From: an uncultured Veillonella sp.
GTDB taxonomy: Bacteria; Bacillota; Negativicutes; Veillonellales; Veillonellaceae
Assembly: GCA_900552715.1 (NCBI GenBank)
Contig: USAV01000091.1
Coordinates: forward strand, 1-7,278
Direction: 5' to 3'
DNA: 7,278 nt
Every line of letters begins with the position of its first letter. The first letter of the stretch is position 1. A model generated the notes under the pieces. That model did not search any database and was not told the DNA's origin. It saw only the letters and a list, made by a program, of their open reading frames with translations. Position numbers and translations under genes: made by a program. This document shows positions 1-5,135 of this stretch, one piece after another.

Positions 1-750
1 AGCGATAATAGAACAGCAGGTCAATTGCGACCTATTAAAATAACACGGAATTTTACAGAGTATGCAGAAGGTTCTGTACTTATTGAGTGCGGTAAGACTA
101 AGGTTATCTGTACAGCTACTGTTGAGGATTCTGTGCCTCGCTGGCTAAAAGGTTCTGGCCAAGGATGGGTAACAGCCGAATACTCTTTGTTGCCACGTTC
201 TACGCAAACTCGTGTAAGCCGTGAGGCTGCAAAAGGGAAACAAACGGGTCGTACTGTAGAGATTCAACGTCTTATCGGTCGTGCATTGCGCGCTGTCGTA
301 GACCTTGAAGCGTTAGGTGAACGTTCTATTACAATCGACTGCGACGTTATTCAAGCCGATGGTGGTACGCGTACAGCCTCTATTACAGGTGCATTTGTAG
401 CCCTTGTTGATGCGGTAGACTTCACCTTTGGTGGAGCAGGCAAATTCCCAATTACTGATTTTTGTGCAGCTATTTCAGTAGGTATTGGTCCTGACGGTCC
501 TATTACAGACCTTTGCTATGAAGAGGACAGTGCTGCTATCGTTGATATGAATGTGGTGCGCACCGGCTCTGGCAACATGGTTGAGGTACAAGGCACAGGC
601 GAACACGGTACATTTAACCGTGATGAACTCAATGCGTTACTTGATTTAGCAGAGGCTGCTACCGATGAGCTTATGGCTAAACAACGTGAAGTACTTGGCG
701 TGACAGCAAATAAAGTAGGTAAAGTATATCCTACGGCTCCGGAGGTGTAA
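1..750 (+). CDS. rph: Ribonuclease PH, 5'-truncated by window edge
   Basis: Phosphorolytic 3'-5' exoribonuclease that trims tRNA 3' ends, using phosphate and releasing nucleoside diphosphates; a cytoplasmic hexamer in known members. The frame is open from base 1, giving 249 residues before the TAA. The first residues (SDNRTAGQLRPI) align with the usual N-terminus of the family (compare E. coli MRPAGRSNNQVRP), so only a few residues are missing and the TTG at 25 is not a real start. Visible family signatures, numbered from base 1: GQGWVTAEYSLLPRST near residues 53-68, REAAKGKQTGRT near 74-85, the RNase PH signature CDVIQADGGTRTASITGA at 114-131, and the acidic metal-site stretch EDSAAIVDMNV at 175-185. 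The gene ends one base before the rdgB ATG, and its last codons carry the rdgB ribosome binding site, so the two are almost certainly co-transcribed. Confidence 0.97.
   Translation, partial: SDNRTAGQLRPIKITRNFTEYAEGSVLIECGKTKVICTATVEDSVPRWLKGSGQGWVTAEYSLLPRSTQTRVSREAAKGKQTGRTVEIQRLIGRALRAVVDLEALGERSITIDCDVIQADGGTRTASITGAFVALVDAVDFTFGGAGKFPITDFCAAISVGIGPDGPITDLCYEEDSAAIVDMNVVRTGSGNMVEVQGTGEHGTFNRDELNALLDLAEAATDELMAKQREVLGVTANKVGKVYPTAPEV
741..747 (+). promoter_or_regulatory. Shine-Dalgarno of rdgB inside the rph 3' end
   Basis: GGAGGTG lies within the last codons of rph, four bases before the rdgB ATG at 752. This fixes the rdgB start and implies translational coupling with rph. The spacing is short but the match to the anti-SD is strong. 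Confidence 0.8.
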
Positions 751-751
751 G

Positions 752-1327
752 ATGGAACAAATCGTACTTGCTACAGGGAATAAAGGGAAAATTCGTGAAT
801 TTTCTGAGGCTTTCTCCCATTTATCTATCGACTGTGTACCGGTGAAAGACGTCATTTCCATTGAGGAACCAGAGGAAACAGGTACAACCTTTATGGAAAA
901 TGCCCTTTTAAAAGCTCGCTATTATGCAAAGGCTACGAAGCGTCCATGCCTTGCTGATGACTCTGGCATCACCGTAGATGCTCTTAATGGGGCACCAGGG
1001 GTGTATTCTGCGCGCTATGCCGGTCACCATGGTGATGATCAAGCTAATAATGAAAAATTGATTCGTGAGCTGCAAGGTAAAAGCGACCGCACAGGTCATT
1101 ATGTATGCGCTTTAGCTCTTGTATATCCTGATGGTCGTGAAGTGACAGCAGAAGGCTATTGCGATGGCCTCGTACAAGATGAGCCAAAAGGTGACAATGG
1201 CTTTGGCTATGATCCGTACTTCTATGTGCCGGAGTTCAAGAAAACAATGGCTGAACTTAGCATTGAAGAAAAGGAAACTATCAGCCATCGTGGCCGTGCA
1301 CTACGTGAATTAATTAGTAAACTTTAA
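752..1327 (+). CDS. rdgB: RdgB/HAM1 non-canonical purine NTP pyrophosphatase
   Basis: Hydrolyses ITP, dITP and XTP to the monophosphate and pyrophosphate, keeping deaminated purines out of DNA and RNA (known for the family). The protein has 191 residues, the usual length. Motifs seen: the nucleotide-binding N-terminus LATGNKGKIREF (residues 6-17, TGN at 8-10), ADDSGI at 68-73 with the conserved catalytic Asp pair 69/70, GAPGVYSARYAG at 80-91, GDNGFGYDPYF at 147-157, and the C-terminal SHRGRAL at 178-184. No motif is missing. It lies one base after rph and upstream of a YfcE-type phosphoesterase, the order also found in B. subtilis (rph-ysnA-ysnB). The start at 752 is supported by GGAGGTG at 741-747. 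Confidence 0.97.
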   Translation: MEQIVLATGNKGKIREFSEAFSHLSIDCVPVKDVISIEEPEETGTTFMENALLKARYYAKATKRPCLADDSGITVDALNGAPGVYSARYAGHHGDDQANNEKLIRELQGKSDRTGHYVCALALVYPDGREVTAEGYCDGLVQDEPKGDNGFGYDPYFYVPEFKKTMAELSIEEKETISHRGRALRELISKL

Positions 1328-1332
1328 TATTT

Positions 1333-1360
1333 TTGAACTATATGGTATAGTTCATATAAA
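1333..1360 (+). promoter_or_regulatory. Possible weak promoter for the YfcE-like gene
   Basis: TTGAAC (1333-1338), 16-base spacer, TATAAA (1355-1360). Further TATAAT hexamers occur at 1363-1368 and 1368-1373 but lack a good -35 at 17 bases. The AT-rich context makes chance matches likely, and read-through from rph-rdgB is an equally good source of transcription. Confidence 0.35.
1334..1354. repeat. Perfect 9-bp inverted repeat between rdgB and the phosphoesterase
   Basis: TGAACTATA, a TGG loop, then TATAGTTCA. No T-run follows, so it is not a typical intrinsic terminator. It overlaps a possible TTGAAC (1333-1338) and abuts TATAAA (1355-1360), 16 bases apart, so it could be an operator over a weak promoter; it could also be an mRNA hairpin setting the expression or stability of the two flanking genes. 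The structure is seen directly; its role is inferred. Confidence 0.6.
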
Positions 1361-1393
1361 TATATAATATAATAGTATTAGAGAACGTATAAA

Positions 1394-1891
1394 ATGAAAC
1401 GAATTGGTATTTTAAGTGATACCCATGGGTATCTAGAGGATATTGACCTCGTCTTGGAGGTTACCGCAGATCAAGACATCGATATGTGGCTTCACGCCGG
1501 TGACTTTGGTGATGATGCTCGTTACATGCAGGAGCATACGGATATTCCTGTGTATGCCGTGCGTGGTAATAACGACCGTGTACAACCTCTTGAGCCGCGC
1601 GAACAGTTGATTCCCCTAGAGGATACCTATATTTACATGACGCATGGTCATGAGGTATCATATTATAATCGTATACAAAAACTGATTGAGTTAGGAACTG
1701 ATATGGGGGCGCGCCTTATCGTATCTGGCCATAGCCATCATCATGGTGAGGTTCGTGTTCGTGATGCGGTATTCGTGAATCCTGGCAGTATTTCGTTGGC
1801 TCGCGACCGCTCTGGTGGTACCTTTGCCATCGTTACCTACGATAATGGACAGTTTGATGTAGAGTTTGTGTATAAACAAGAAATTGTTTAG
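1394..1891 (+). CDS. yfcE: YfcE/MJ0936-family metallophosphoesterase
   Basis: Small calcineurin-like phosphodiesterase; characterised relatives hydrolyse simple phosphodiesters with two metal ions, and the physiological substrate is unknown. The 165 residues match family length. The metal-site motifs occur in order: SDTHG at 8-12 (Asp9, His11), HAGDFGDD at 34-41 (Asp37), RGNND at 57-61 (Asn59/Asn60), THGHE at 83-87 (His84) and SGHSHHHGEV at 111-120 (GHxH, His113 and His115). VNPGSISLARD at 128-138 is the conserved loop near the C-terminus. It has no signal peptide or membrane segment, so it is cytoplasmic. Synteny behind rph and rdgB matches B. subtilis ysnB. The ATG is the only sensible start; the upstream GAGAA is a weak Shine-Dalgarno. 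The gap to rdgB is 66 bases and contains a palindrome, so partly independent transcription is possible. Confidence 0.93.
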   Translation: MKRIGILSDTHGYLEDIDLVLEVTADQDIDMWLHAGDFGDDARYMQEHTDIPVYAVRGNNDRVQPLEPREQLIPLEDTYIYMTHGHEVSYYNRIQKLIELGTDMGARLIVSGHSHHHGEVRVRDAVFVNPGSISLARDRSGGTFAIVTYDNGQFDVEFVYKQEIV

Positions 1892-1899
1892 TTATATGG

Positions 1900-1935
1900 T
1901 GAAAGCTTATTCTGATACGGTTTGAAAAGCTTTCA
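1900..1935. repeat. Inverted repeat in the phosphoesterase-speD gap
   Basis: TGAAAGCTT (1900-1908) pairs perfectly with AAGCTTTCA (1927-1935) across an 18-base loop. It starts nine bases after the phosphoesterase stop and ends 43 bases before speD. An A-run rather than a T-run follows on the plus strand, so it is a poor terminator in the gene direction. An operator or leader hairpin for speD is possible. Both arms contain AAGCTT. Confidence 0.5.
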
Positions 1936-1978
1936 GAAAAAATAGTAAGTCTATGCATGGAAAGGGTTATGACATATC

Positions 1979-2761
1979 ATGGATACACCAGTTAAAGCAA
2001 AGCCTAAAATGAAATTATATGGTTTTAATAATCTCACAAAGACATTGAGTTTTAATATTTATGATATTTGTTATACTCGTACAGAAGAAGAGAAAAAACA
2101 ATACATTCAGTACATTGATGAAGTATACAATGCAGATCGTTTAACAGCTATCTTAACAGAGGTTAGCCGTATCATTGGTGCCAACATCCTTAACGTAGCG
2201 AAACAAGACTATGATCCACAAGGTGCGTCTGTAACGATTTTGATTTCTGAAGAGGAAATTGAAAAAGAAGATGTTGTTATGCATCTTGATAAATCTCACC
2301 TTACTGTACATACCTATCCTGAAAGCCATCCGCACAAAGGGATTAGTACATTCCGCGCCGACATTGAAGTGTCTACATGTGGTCAAATCTCTCCACTTAA
2401 AGCGCTTAACTATTTGATTCAAAGCTTTGATTCCGATATCCTTACATTGGACTACCATGTACGTGGCTTTACGCGCGACGTATCTGGTAAGAAAATCTAT
2501 ATCGATCATCGCATCAACTCTATCCAAAACTACATCAATGCAAAAACTCGCAACATGTACAACATGATTGATGTAAACGTATACCAAGAAAATATCTTCC
2601 ATACAAAAATGATGTTAAAAGAGTTTGATTTAGATAATTACCTATTTGGCATTACTGAAGCTGAATTGAGCGAACGAGAAATCAAACAAATTAAACATCA
2701 ATTAAAACAAGAAATGATGGAAATTTTCTATGGCCGTAATTTGCCATCCGTAAAAGCATAA
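1979..2761 (+). CDS. speD: S-adenosylmethionine decarboxylase proenzyme, E. coli type
   Basis: Pyruvoyl enzyme that decarboxylates S-adenosylmethionine to supply the aminopropyl donor for spermidine synthesis. At 260 residues it is the long class (E. coli is about 264), not the short ~120-130 residue class of Bacillus and Thermotoga. The self-cleavage site is visible as HLDKSHLTVHTYPESHP (102-118): cleavage between Lys105 and Ser106 would leave the pyruvoyl group from Ser106. STFRADIEVSTCGQISPLKA (123-142) contains the conserved Cys134. FTRDVSGKKIYIDHRINSIQ and DVNVYQENIFHTKM also match the E. coli class closely, as does the C-terminal FYGRNLPSVKA. GGAAAGGG at 1959-1966 precedes the ATG by 12 bases, a rather long spacing. 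No spermidine synthase (speE) adjoins it; the gene is flanked by an inverted repeat and a terminator and looks monocistronic. Confidence 0.96.
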   Translation: MDTPVKAKPKMKLYGFNNLTKTLSFNIYDICYTRTEEEKKQYIQYIDEVYNADRLTAILTEVSRIIGANILNVAKQDYDPQGASVTILISEEEIEKEDVVMHLDKSHLTVHTYPESHPHKGISTFRADIEVSTCGQISPLKALNYLIQSFDSDILTLDYHVRGFTRDVSGKKIYIDHRINSIQNYINAKTRNMYNMIDVNVYQENIFHTKMMLKEFDLDNYLFGITEAELSEREIKQIKHQLKQEMMEIFYGRNLPSVKA

Positions 2762-2817
2762 ATAAAATATATATTCTGTACGCTATGTGTCCTATCGGAT
2801 AATACGTATATAGTACT

Positions 2818-2854
2818 AAAGTAGATAAGTCGTATATGGCTTATCTACTTTTTA
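2818..2854 (+). terminator. Rho-independent terminator of speD
   Basis: AAAGTAGATAAG (2818-2829) pairs with CTTATCTACTTT (2840-2851) across a 10-base loop and ends in a T-run. It lies 57 bases after the speD stop. The stem is AT-rich, so it may be only moderately efficient; the A-run before the stem could let it work in both directions. Confidence 0.85.
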
Positions 2855-2932
2855 TTTAATTATCATTTTTATTACTAAAATAGATTAATTGAATTTAATT
2901 CTAAAATATTCGGAGAACTATATCGAAAAAAC

Positions 2933-2961
2933 TTGAATTGTTATATATCATTTTGTATAAT
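2933..2961 (+). promoter_or_regulatory. Sigma-70-type promoter of the malic enzyme gene
   Basis: TTGAAT (2933-2938), 17-base spacer, perfect TATAAT (2956-2961). Transcription would start near 2968, leaving a leader of about 60 bases that contains a small hairpin and a strong Shine-Dalgarno site. The position also shows that an upstream start at 2933 for the malic enzyme would lie in the promoter. Confidence 0.75.
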
Positions 2962-2987
2962 ACAATTAGTTAAAGGTATTAATTACC

Positions 2988-3001
2988 GACTCAAAAGAGT
3001 C
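2988..3001 (+). other. Small leader hairpin with the ACTCAAAAGAGT motif
   Basis: GACTC-AAAA-GAGTC in the predicted malic enzyme leader. The core 12-mer ACTCAAAAGAGT recurs in the tRNA-cluster leader at 4428-4439. The five-base stem is weak; function unknown. Confidence 0.4.
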
Positions 3002-3028
3002 CGAGTTTATCCACAAAGGAGAATTATT

Positions 3029-4234
3029 ATGGACGTACGTGAATTAGCTGTACAAAAAAAACGTGAATTAAAAGGTTTCCTTACTGTAGGAACTAAATAT
3101 GAATTAAAAGACGCTCATGATTTATCTGTAGCTTACACACCAGGTGTAGCAGAACCATGCTTGCGTATTAAAGATAATGAAGCAGAATCCTTCGAATTAA
3201 CTTGCCGTTCCAACATGGTGGCCGTTGTATCTGACGGTACTCGTGTACTTGGTCTTGGCGATATTGGCGCTGCAGCAGCATTGCCTGTAATGGAAGGTAA
3301 ATCCTTATTGTTCAAAAAATTCGGCGATGTAGACTGCATTCCATTGGTTGTAGATACAAAAGATGCTGATACATTGATCAACACTGTAAAATTATTGCAA
3401 AAAAACTTTGCTGGCATTAACTTGGAAGATATTTCTTCTCCTAAATGCTATGAAATCGAAAACCGTTTGAAAGAAGAATTGGAAATCCCTGTATTCCATG
3501 ATGACCAACACGGTACAGCTATCGCTTGCTTAGCTGGTGTTAAAGGTGCTCTTCGCCTTGTTAAAAAAGATTTAGCAACAGCTAAAATCATTGTAAACGG
3601 TGCTGGTGCAGCTGGTGCTAACATTGCTCGCTTGTTATACCTTGCAGGCGCTCGTGATATTACATTATTAGTATCTTCTGGCGTATTGCACAAAGACTAC
3701 AAACGTCTTGACTCCTTGCAAGCTGAATTGATCGACTTGCTTAAACTTGAAGAAAAACATGGCAACTTGGCTGAAAATGCTAAAGGTGCTGATATTCTTC
3801 TTGGTGTATCTGCAGCAGGTGTATTCACAAAAGAAATTTTGGAAAACTTGGCTGACGATGCAATAGTATTCGCAATGGCTAACCCTAACCCAGAAGCAAC
3901 ATATGCTGATATGAAAGCAGCTGGTATTCGCATCGCTGGTACTGGTCGTTCCGATGCTCCTAACCAAATCAACAACGTAGCAGTATTCCCTGGTATCTTC
4001 CGTGGTGCTATCGATGTTCGCGCATCCAAAATCACTGATGAAATGAAATTGGCTGCTGCTGAAGCATTGGCTCATTTGATCCCAGATAGCGAATTGAACG
4101 AAGAAAACATTATGCCATCCGTATTCGATCCTCGTGTAGCTCCAGCTGTTGCAAAAGCAGTTGCTGAAGTTGCTGTAAAACAAGGTATCGCTAAAAAACC
4201 TAAAGTAGTTGAAGACGGTAGCTACGAAGGTTAA
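3029..4234 (+). CDS. Malic enzyme (malate dehydrogenase, oxaloacetate-decarboxylating)
   Basis: Oxidatively decarboxylates malate to pyruvate and CO2 with NAD(P)+; cytoplasmic. From the ATG at 3029 the protein has 401 residues, the usual size for the short bacterial class without a phosphotransacetylase domain. The start is set by AAAGGAG at 3015-3021, seven bases upstream; an in-frame extension back to 2933 would run through the promoter. N-terminal malic domain: VAYTPGVAEPC at 35-45 (catalytic Tyr36) and MEGKSLLFKKFGDVD at 88-102 (catalytic Lys91). Metal ligands: NLEDIS (Glu133, Asp134) and FHDDQHGTA at 156-164. NAD(P)-binding domain: VNGAGAAGANIARL at 189-202; then FAMANPNPE at 281-289 and GTGRSDAPNQINNVAVFPG at 304-322. 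Cofactor preference cannot be read safely. If the host is Veillonella, it links the malate of lactate fermentation to pyruvate (inference). The gene is monocistronic, with its own promoter and terminator. Confidence 0.95.
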   Translation: MDVRELAVQKKRELKGFLTVGTKYELKDAHDLSVAYTPGVAEPCLRIKDNEAESFELTCRSNMVAVVSDGTRVLGLGDIGAAAALPVMEGKSLLFKKFGDVDCIPLVVDTKDADTLINTVKLLQKNFAGINLEDISSPKCYEIENRLKEELEIPVFHDDQHGTAIACLAGVKGALRLVKKDLATAKIIVNGAGAAGANIARLLYLAGARDITLLVSSGVLHKDYKRLDSLQAELIDLLKLEEKHGNLAENAKGADILLGVSAAGVFTKEILENLADDAIVFAMANPNPEATYADMKAAGIRIAGTGRSDAPNQINNVAVFPGIFRGAIDVRASKITDEMKLAAAEALAHLIPDSELNEENIMPSVFDPRVAPAVAKAVAEVAVKQGIAKKPKVVEDGSYEG

Positions 4235-4298
4235 TCTAAATAGCTAACAGTCTTACTTTGACCTTTAAGAATCGGGTAAGATAATATAAACTATAATG

Positions 4299-4329
4299 AC
4301 ATGCACCTCGAAAGAGGTGCATGTTTTTT
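4299..4329 (+). terminator. Strong Rho-independent terminator of the malic enzyme gene
   Basis: Perfect GC-rich stem CATGCACCTC (4300-4309) with GAGGTGCATG (4314-4323), GAAA tetraloop, then six Ts (4324-4329). It lies 65 bases after the stop and separates the malic enzyme from the tRNA cluster. Confidence 0.95.
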
Positions 4330-4378
4330 CATATAAACTAATAAAATTTAAAAAATTAATGAAGTTGTAAAAAAGTAC

Positions 4379-4407
4379 TTGTCACTATTTTGTATCGATG
4401 ATATAAT
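4379..4407 (+). promoter_or_regulatory. Upstream promoter (P1) of the tRNA cluster
   Basis: TTGTCA (4379-4384), 17-base spacer, TATAAT (4402-4407). Its transcript would carry a leader of about 95 bases before tRNA-Pro, containing two ACTC/GAGT hairpins (4428-4457). It is in tandem with the stronger promoter at 4463-4491. Confidence 0.65.
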
Positions 4408-4427
4408 AATTTTCGTTGCAGAGCGAT

Positions 4428-4457
4428 ACTCAAAAGAGTAAAAAACTCAGCAAGAGT
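4428..4457 (+). other. Tandem small hairpins in the tRNA leader
   Basis: ACTC-AAAA-GAGT (4428-4439) is followed by ACTC-AGCAA-GAGT (4445-4457). The first 12-mer is identical to the motif in the malic enzyme leader (2989-3000). They lie between the two tandem tRNA promoters. Stems are only four pairs; role unknown. Confidence 0.35.
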
Positions 4458-4462
4458 AGTGG

Positions 4463-4491
4463 TTGACATCAACTACCAGGTTTGCTATAAT
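4463..4491 (+). promoter_or_regulatory. Consensus promoter (P2) of the tRNA-Pro/tRNA-Gly cluster
   Basis: Perfect TTGACA (4463-4468), 17-base spacer, perfect TATAAT (4486-4491). The predicted start near 4498 is about ten bases before tRNA-Pro. A full consensus fits the strong expression expected of stable RNA genes. Confidence 0.93.
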
Positions 4492-4508
4492 TAGCAAGTA
4501 ATTAATGA

Positions 4509-4585
4509 CGGGGCATAGCGCAGTTTGGTAGCGCACCTGGCTTGGGACCAGGGGGTCGCAGGTTCGAATCCTGCTGCTCCGACCA
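4509..4585 (+). tRNA. tRNA-Pro (anticodon UGG)
   Basis: A 77-base cloverleaf with encoded CCA. Acceptor CGGGGCA (4509-4515) pairs with TGCTCCG, with one G-U pair, before discriminator A. The anticodon stem CCTGG/CCAGG encloses loop CTTGGGA, giving anticodon TGG, which reads CCA and wobble proline codons. The T arm is GCAGG-TTCGAAT-CCTGC. Nine Ts follow the CCA directly, then tRNA-Gly begins. Confidence 0.97.
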
Positions 4586-4594
4586 TTTTTTTTT

Positions 4595-4668
4595 GCGGGT
4601 GTAGCTCAATGGTAGAGCCCCAGCCTTCCAAGCTGGTCGCGAGGGTTCGATTCCCTTCACCCGCTCCA
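4595..4668 (+). tRNA. tRNA-Gly (anticodon UCC)
   Basis: A 74-base cloverleaf with encoded CCA. Acceptor GCGGGTG pairs with CACCCGC, discriminator T. The anticodon stem CCAGC/GCTGG encloses loop CTTCCAA, giving anticodon TCC, which reads GGA and GGG. The T arm contains GTTCGATTC. It lies nine bases after tRNA-Pro with no promoter between, so the two are co-transcribed. Another run of nine Ts (4669-4677) follows its CCA. Confidence 0.97.
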
Positions 4669-4710
4669 TTTTTTTTTGCCTTTTTTAGGGTAAACTGCAA
4701 TAGAGCACAG

Positions 4711-4739
4711 TTGACGATACATAGTACATAATTTATACT
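4711..4739 (+). promoter_or_regulatory. Probable promoter of tRNA-Arg
   Basis: TTGACG (4711-4716), 17-base spacer, TATACT (4734-4739); an overlapping TATAAT lies at 4739-4744. Predicted start is near 4746-4750, some 25 bases before tRNA-Arg. This suggests tRNA-Arg is transcribed independently of the Pro-Gly pair. Confidence 0.75.
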
Positions 4740-4773
4740 ATAATAGATAATTACATATATAGGTAATCCACAT

Positions 4774-4850
<77 letters not shown>

Positions 4851-4854
4851 AAGA

Positions 4855-4894
4855 AAAAGCGAAGTCTCTTATTGACTTCGCTTTTGTTTTTCTT
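4855..4894 (+). terminator. Terminator after tRNA-Arg
   Basis: Perfect 12-bp stem AAAAGCGAAGTC (4855-4866) with GACTTCGCTTTT (4874-4885), seven-base loop, then a T-rich tail. It begins five bases after the tRNA. Confidence 0.93.
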
Positions 4895-4906
4895 ACTATA
4901 AATGTA

Positions 4907-4935
4907 TTGCTAATTAAGGTGCTTGACCATATAAT
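4907..4935 (+). promoter_or_regulatory. Promoter of the small-ORF/GNAT module
   Basis: TTGCTA (4907-4912), 17-base spacer, perfect TATAAT (4930-4935). The predicted start near 4942 gives a leader of about 25 bases holding the strong AGGAGGAGG ribosome binding site at 4949-4957. Confidence 0.75.
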
Positions 4936-4967
4936 AAAGATAAAGAATAGGAGGAGGCGGTGTATAC

Positions 4968-5135
4968 ATGGCTACAAAAAGTTTTTTTAAGAATGTAACT
5001 ATTAAGAACAAAAAAGATTGTAGTAAGCTTTTACATGCGTTAGAGAGTGCGCAAAAGCAAAAAAGTGTTCCTGTTGAGTTTTCTAGATCTTATTCCATGG
5101 CTACAAAAGACGAAATTGATAAGATTTTCATATGA
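4968..5135 (+). CDS. Small basic protein, possible antitoxin partner of a GNAT protein
   Basis: A 55-residue lysine-rich protein (MATKSFFKNVTIKN... to ...DEIDKIFI) of no named family that I recognise. The start is well supported: AGGAGGAGG at 4949-4957 ends ten bases before the ATG, with a promoter just upstream. Its stop overlaps the start of the next frame as ATGA (5132-5135), the tight coupling typical of two-gene toxin-antitoxin operons. Small proteins starting with a similar TKSFxKNxxIK pattern are, from memory, often encoded before GNAT genes in Firmicutes. An antitoxin or regulator role is therefore inferred; no ribbon-helix-helix motif of the classic DUF1778 antitoxins is obvious. The coding DNA is AT-rich compared with the housekeeping genes. 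A 12-base repeat, ATGGCTACAAAA, occurs at its start and in frame at 5097-5108. No signal peptide or membrane segment is visible. Confidence 0.72.
   Translation: MATKSFFKNVTIKNKKDCSKLLHALESAQKQKSVPVEFSRSYSMATKDEIDKIFI

Noticed and set aside
25..27. TTG as the start of rph
   Set aside because: The frame is open to base 1, and the residues before the TTG (SDNRTAGQ) match the conserved RNase PH N-terminus.
2153..2602. 149-residue minus-strand open frame opposite speD
   Set aside because: It lies wholly antisense to an intact, strongly conserved speD and resembles no family.
2933..3028. Upstream TTG start adding 32 residues to the malic enzyme
   Set aside because: The extension runs through the TATAAT promoter, is not like the family N-terminus and lacks a ribosome binding site; ATG at 3029 has AAAGGAG seven bases upstream.
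4258..4290. Promoter-like TTGACC and TATAAA between the malic enzyme stop and its terminator
   Set aside because: The spacer is 21 bases and any transcript would stop at once in the terminator at 4299-4329.
4491..4700. Minus-strand open frame containing GAAGFEPATPWSQARCATKLRY
   Set aside because: It is the antisense translation of tRNA-Gly and tRNA-Pro; this type of peptide is a well-known false protein in databases.
4525..4731. Plus-strand open frame containing VAGSNPAAPT and GCSSMVEPQPSKLVARVRFPSPAP
   Set aside because: Sense translation of the same two tRNAs, again a familiar spurious protein; both tRNAs fold perfectly.
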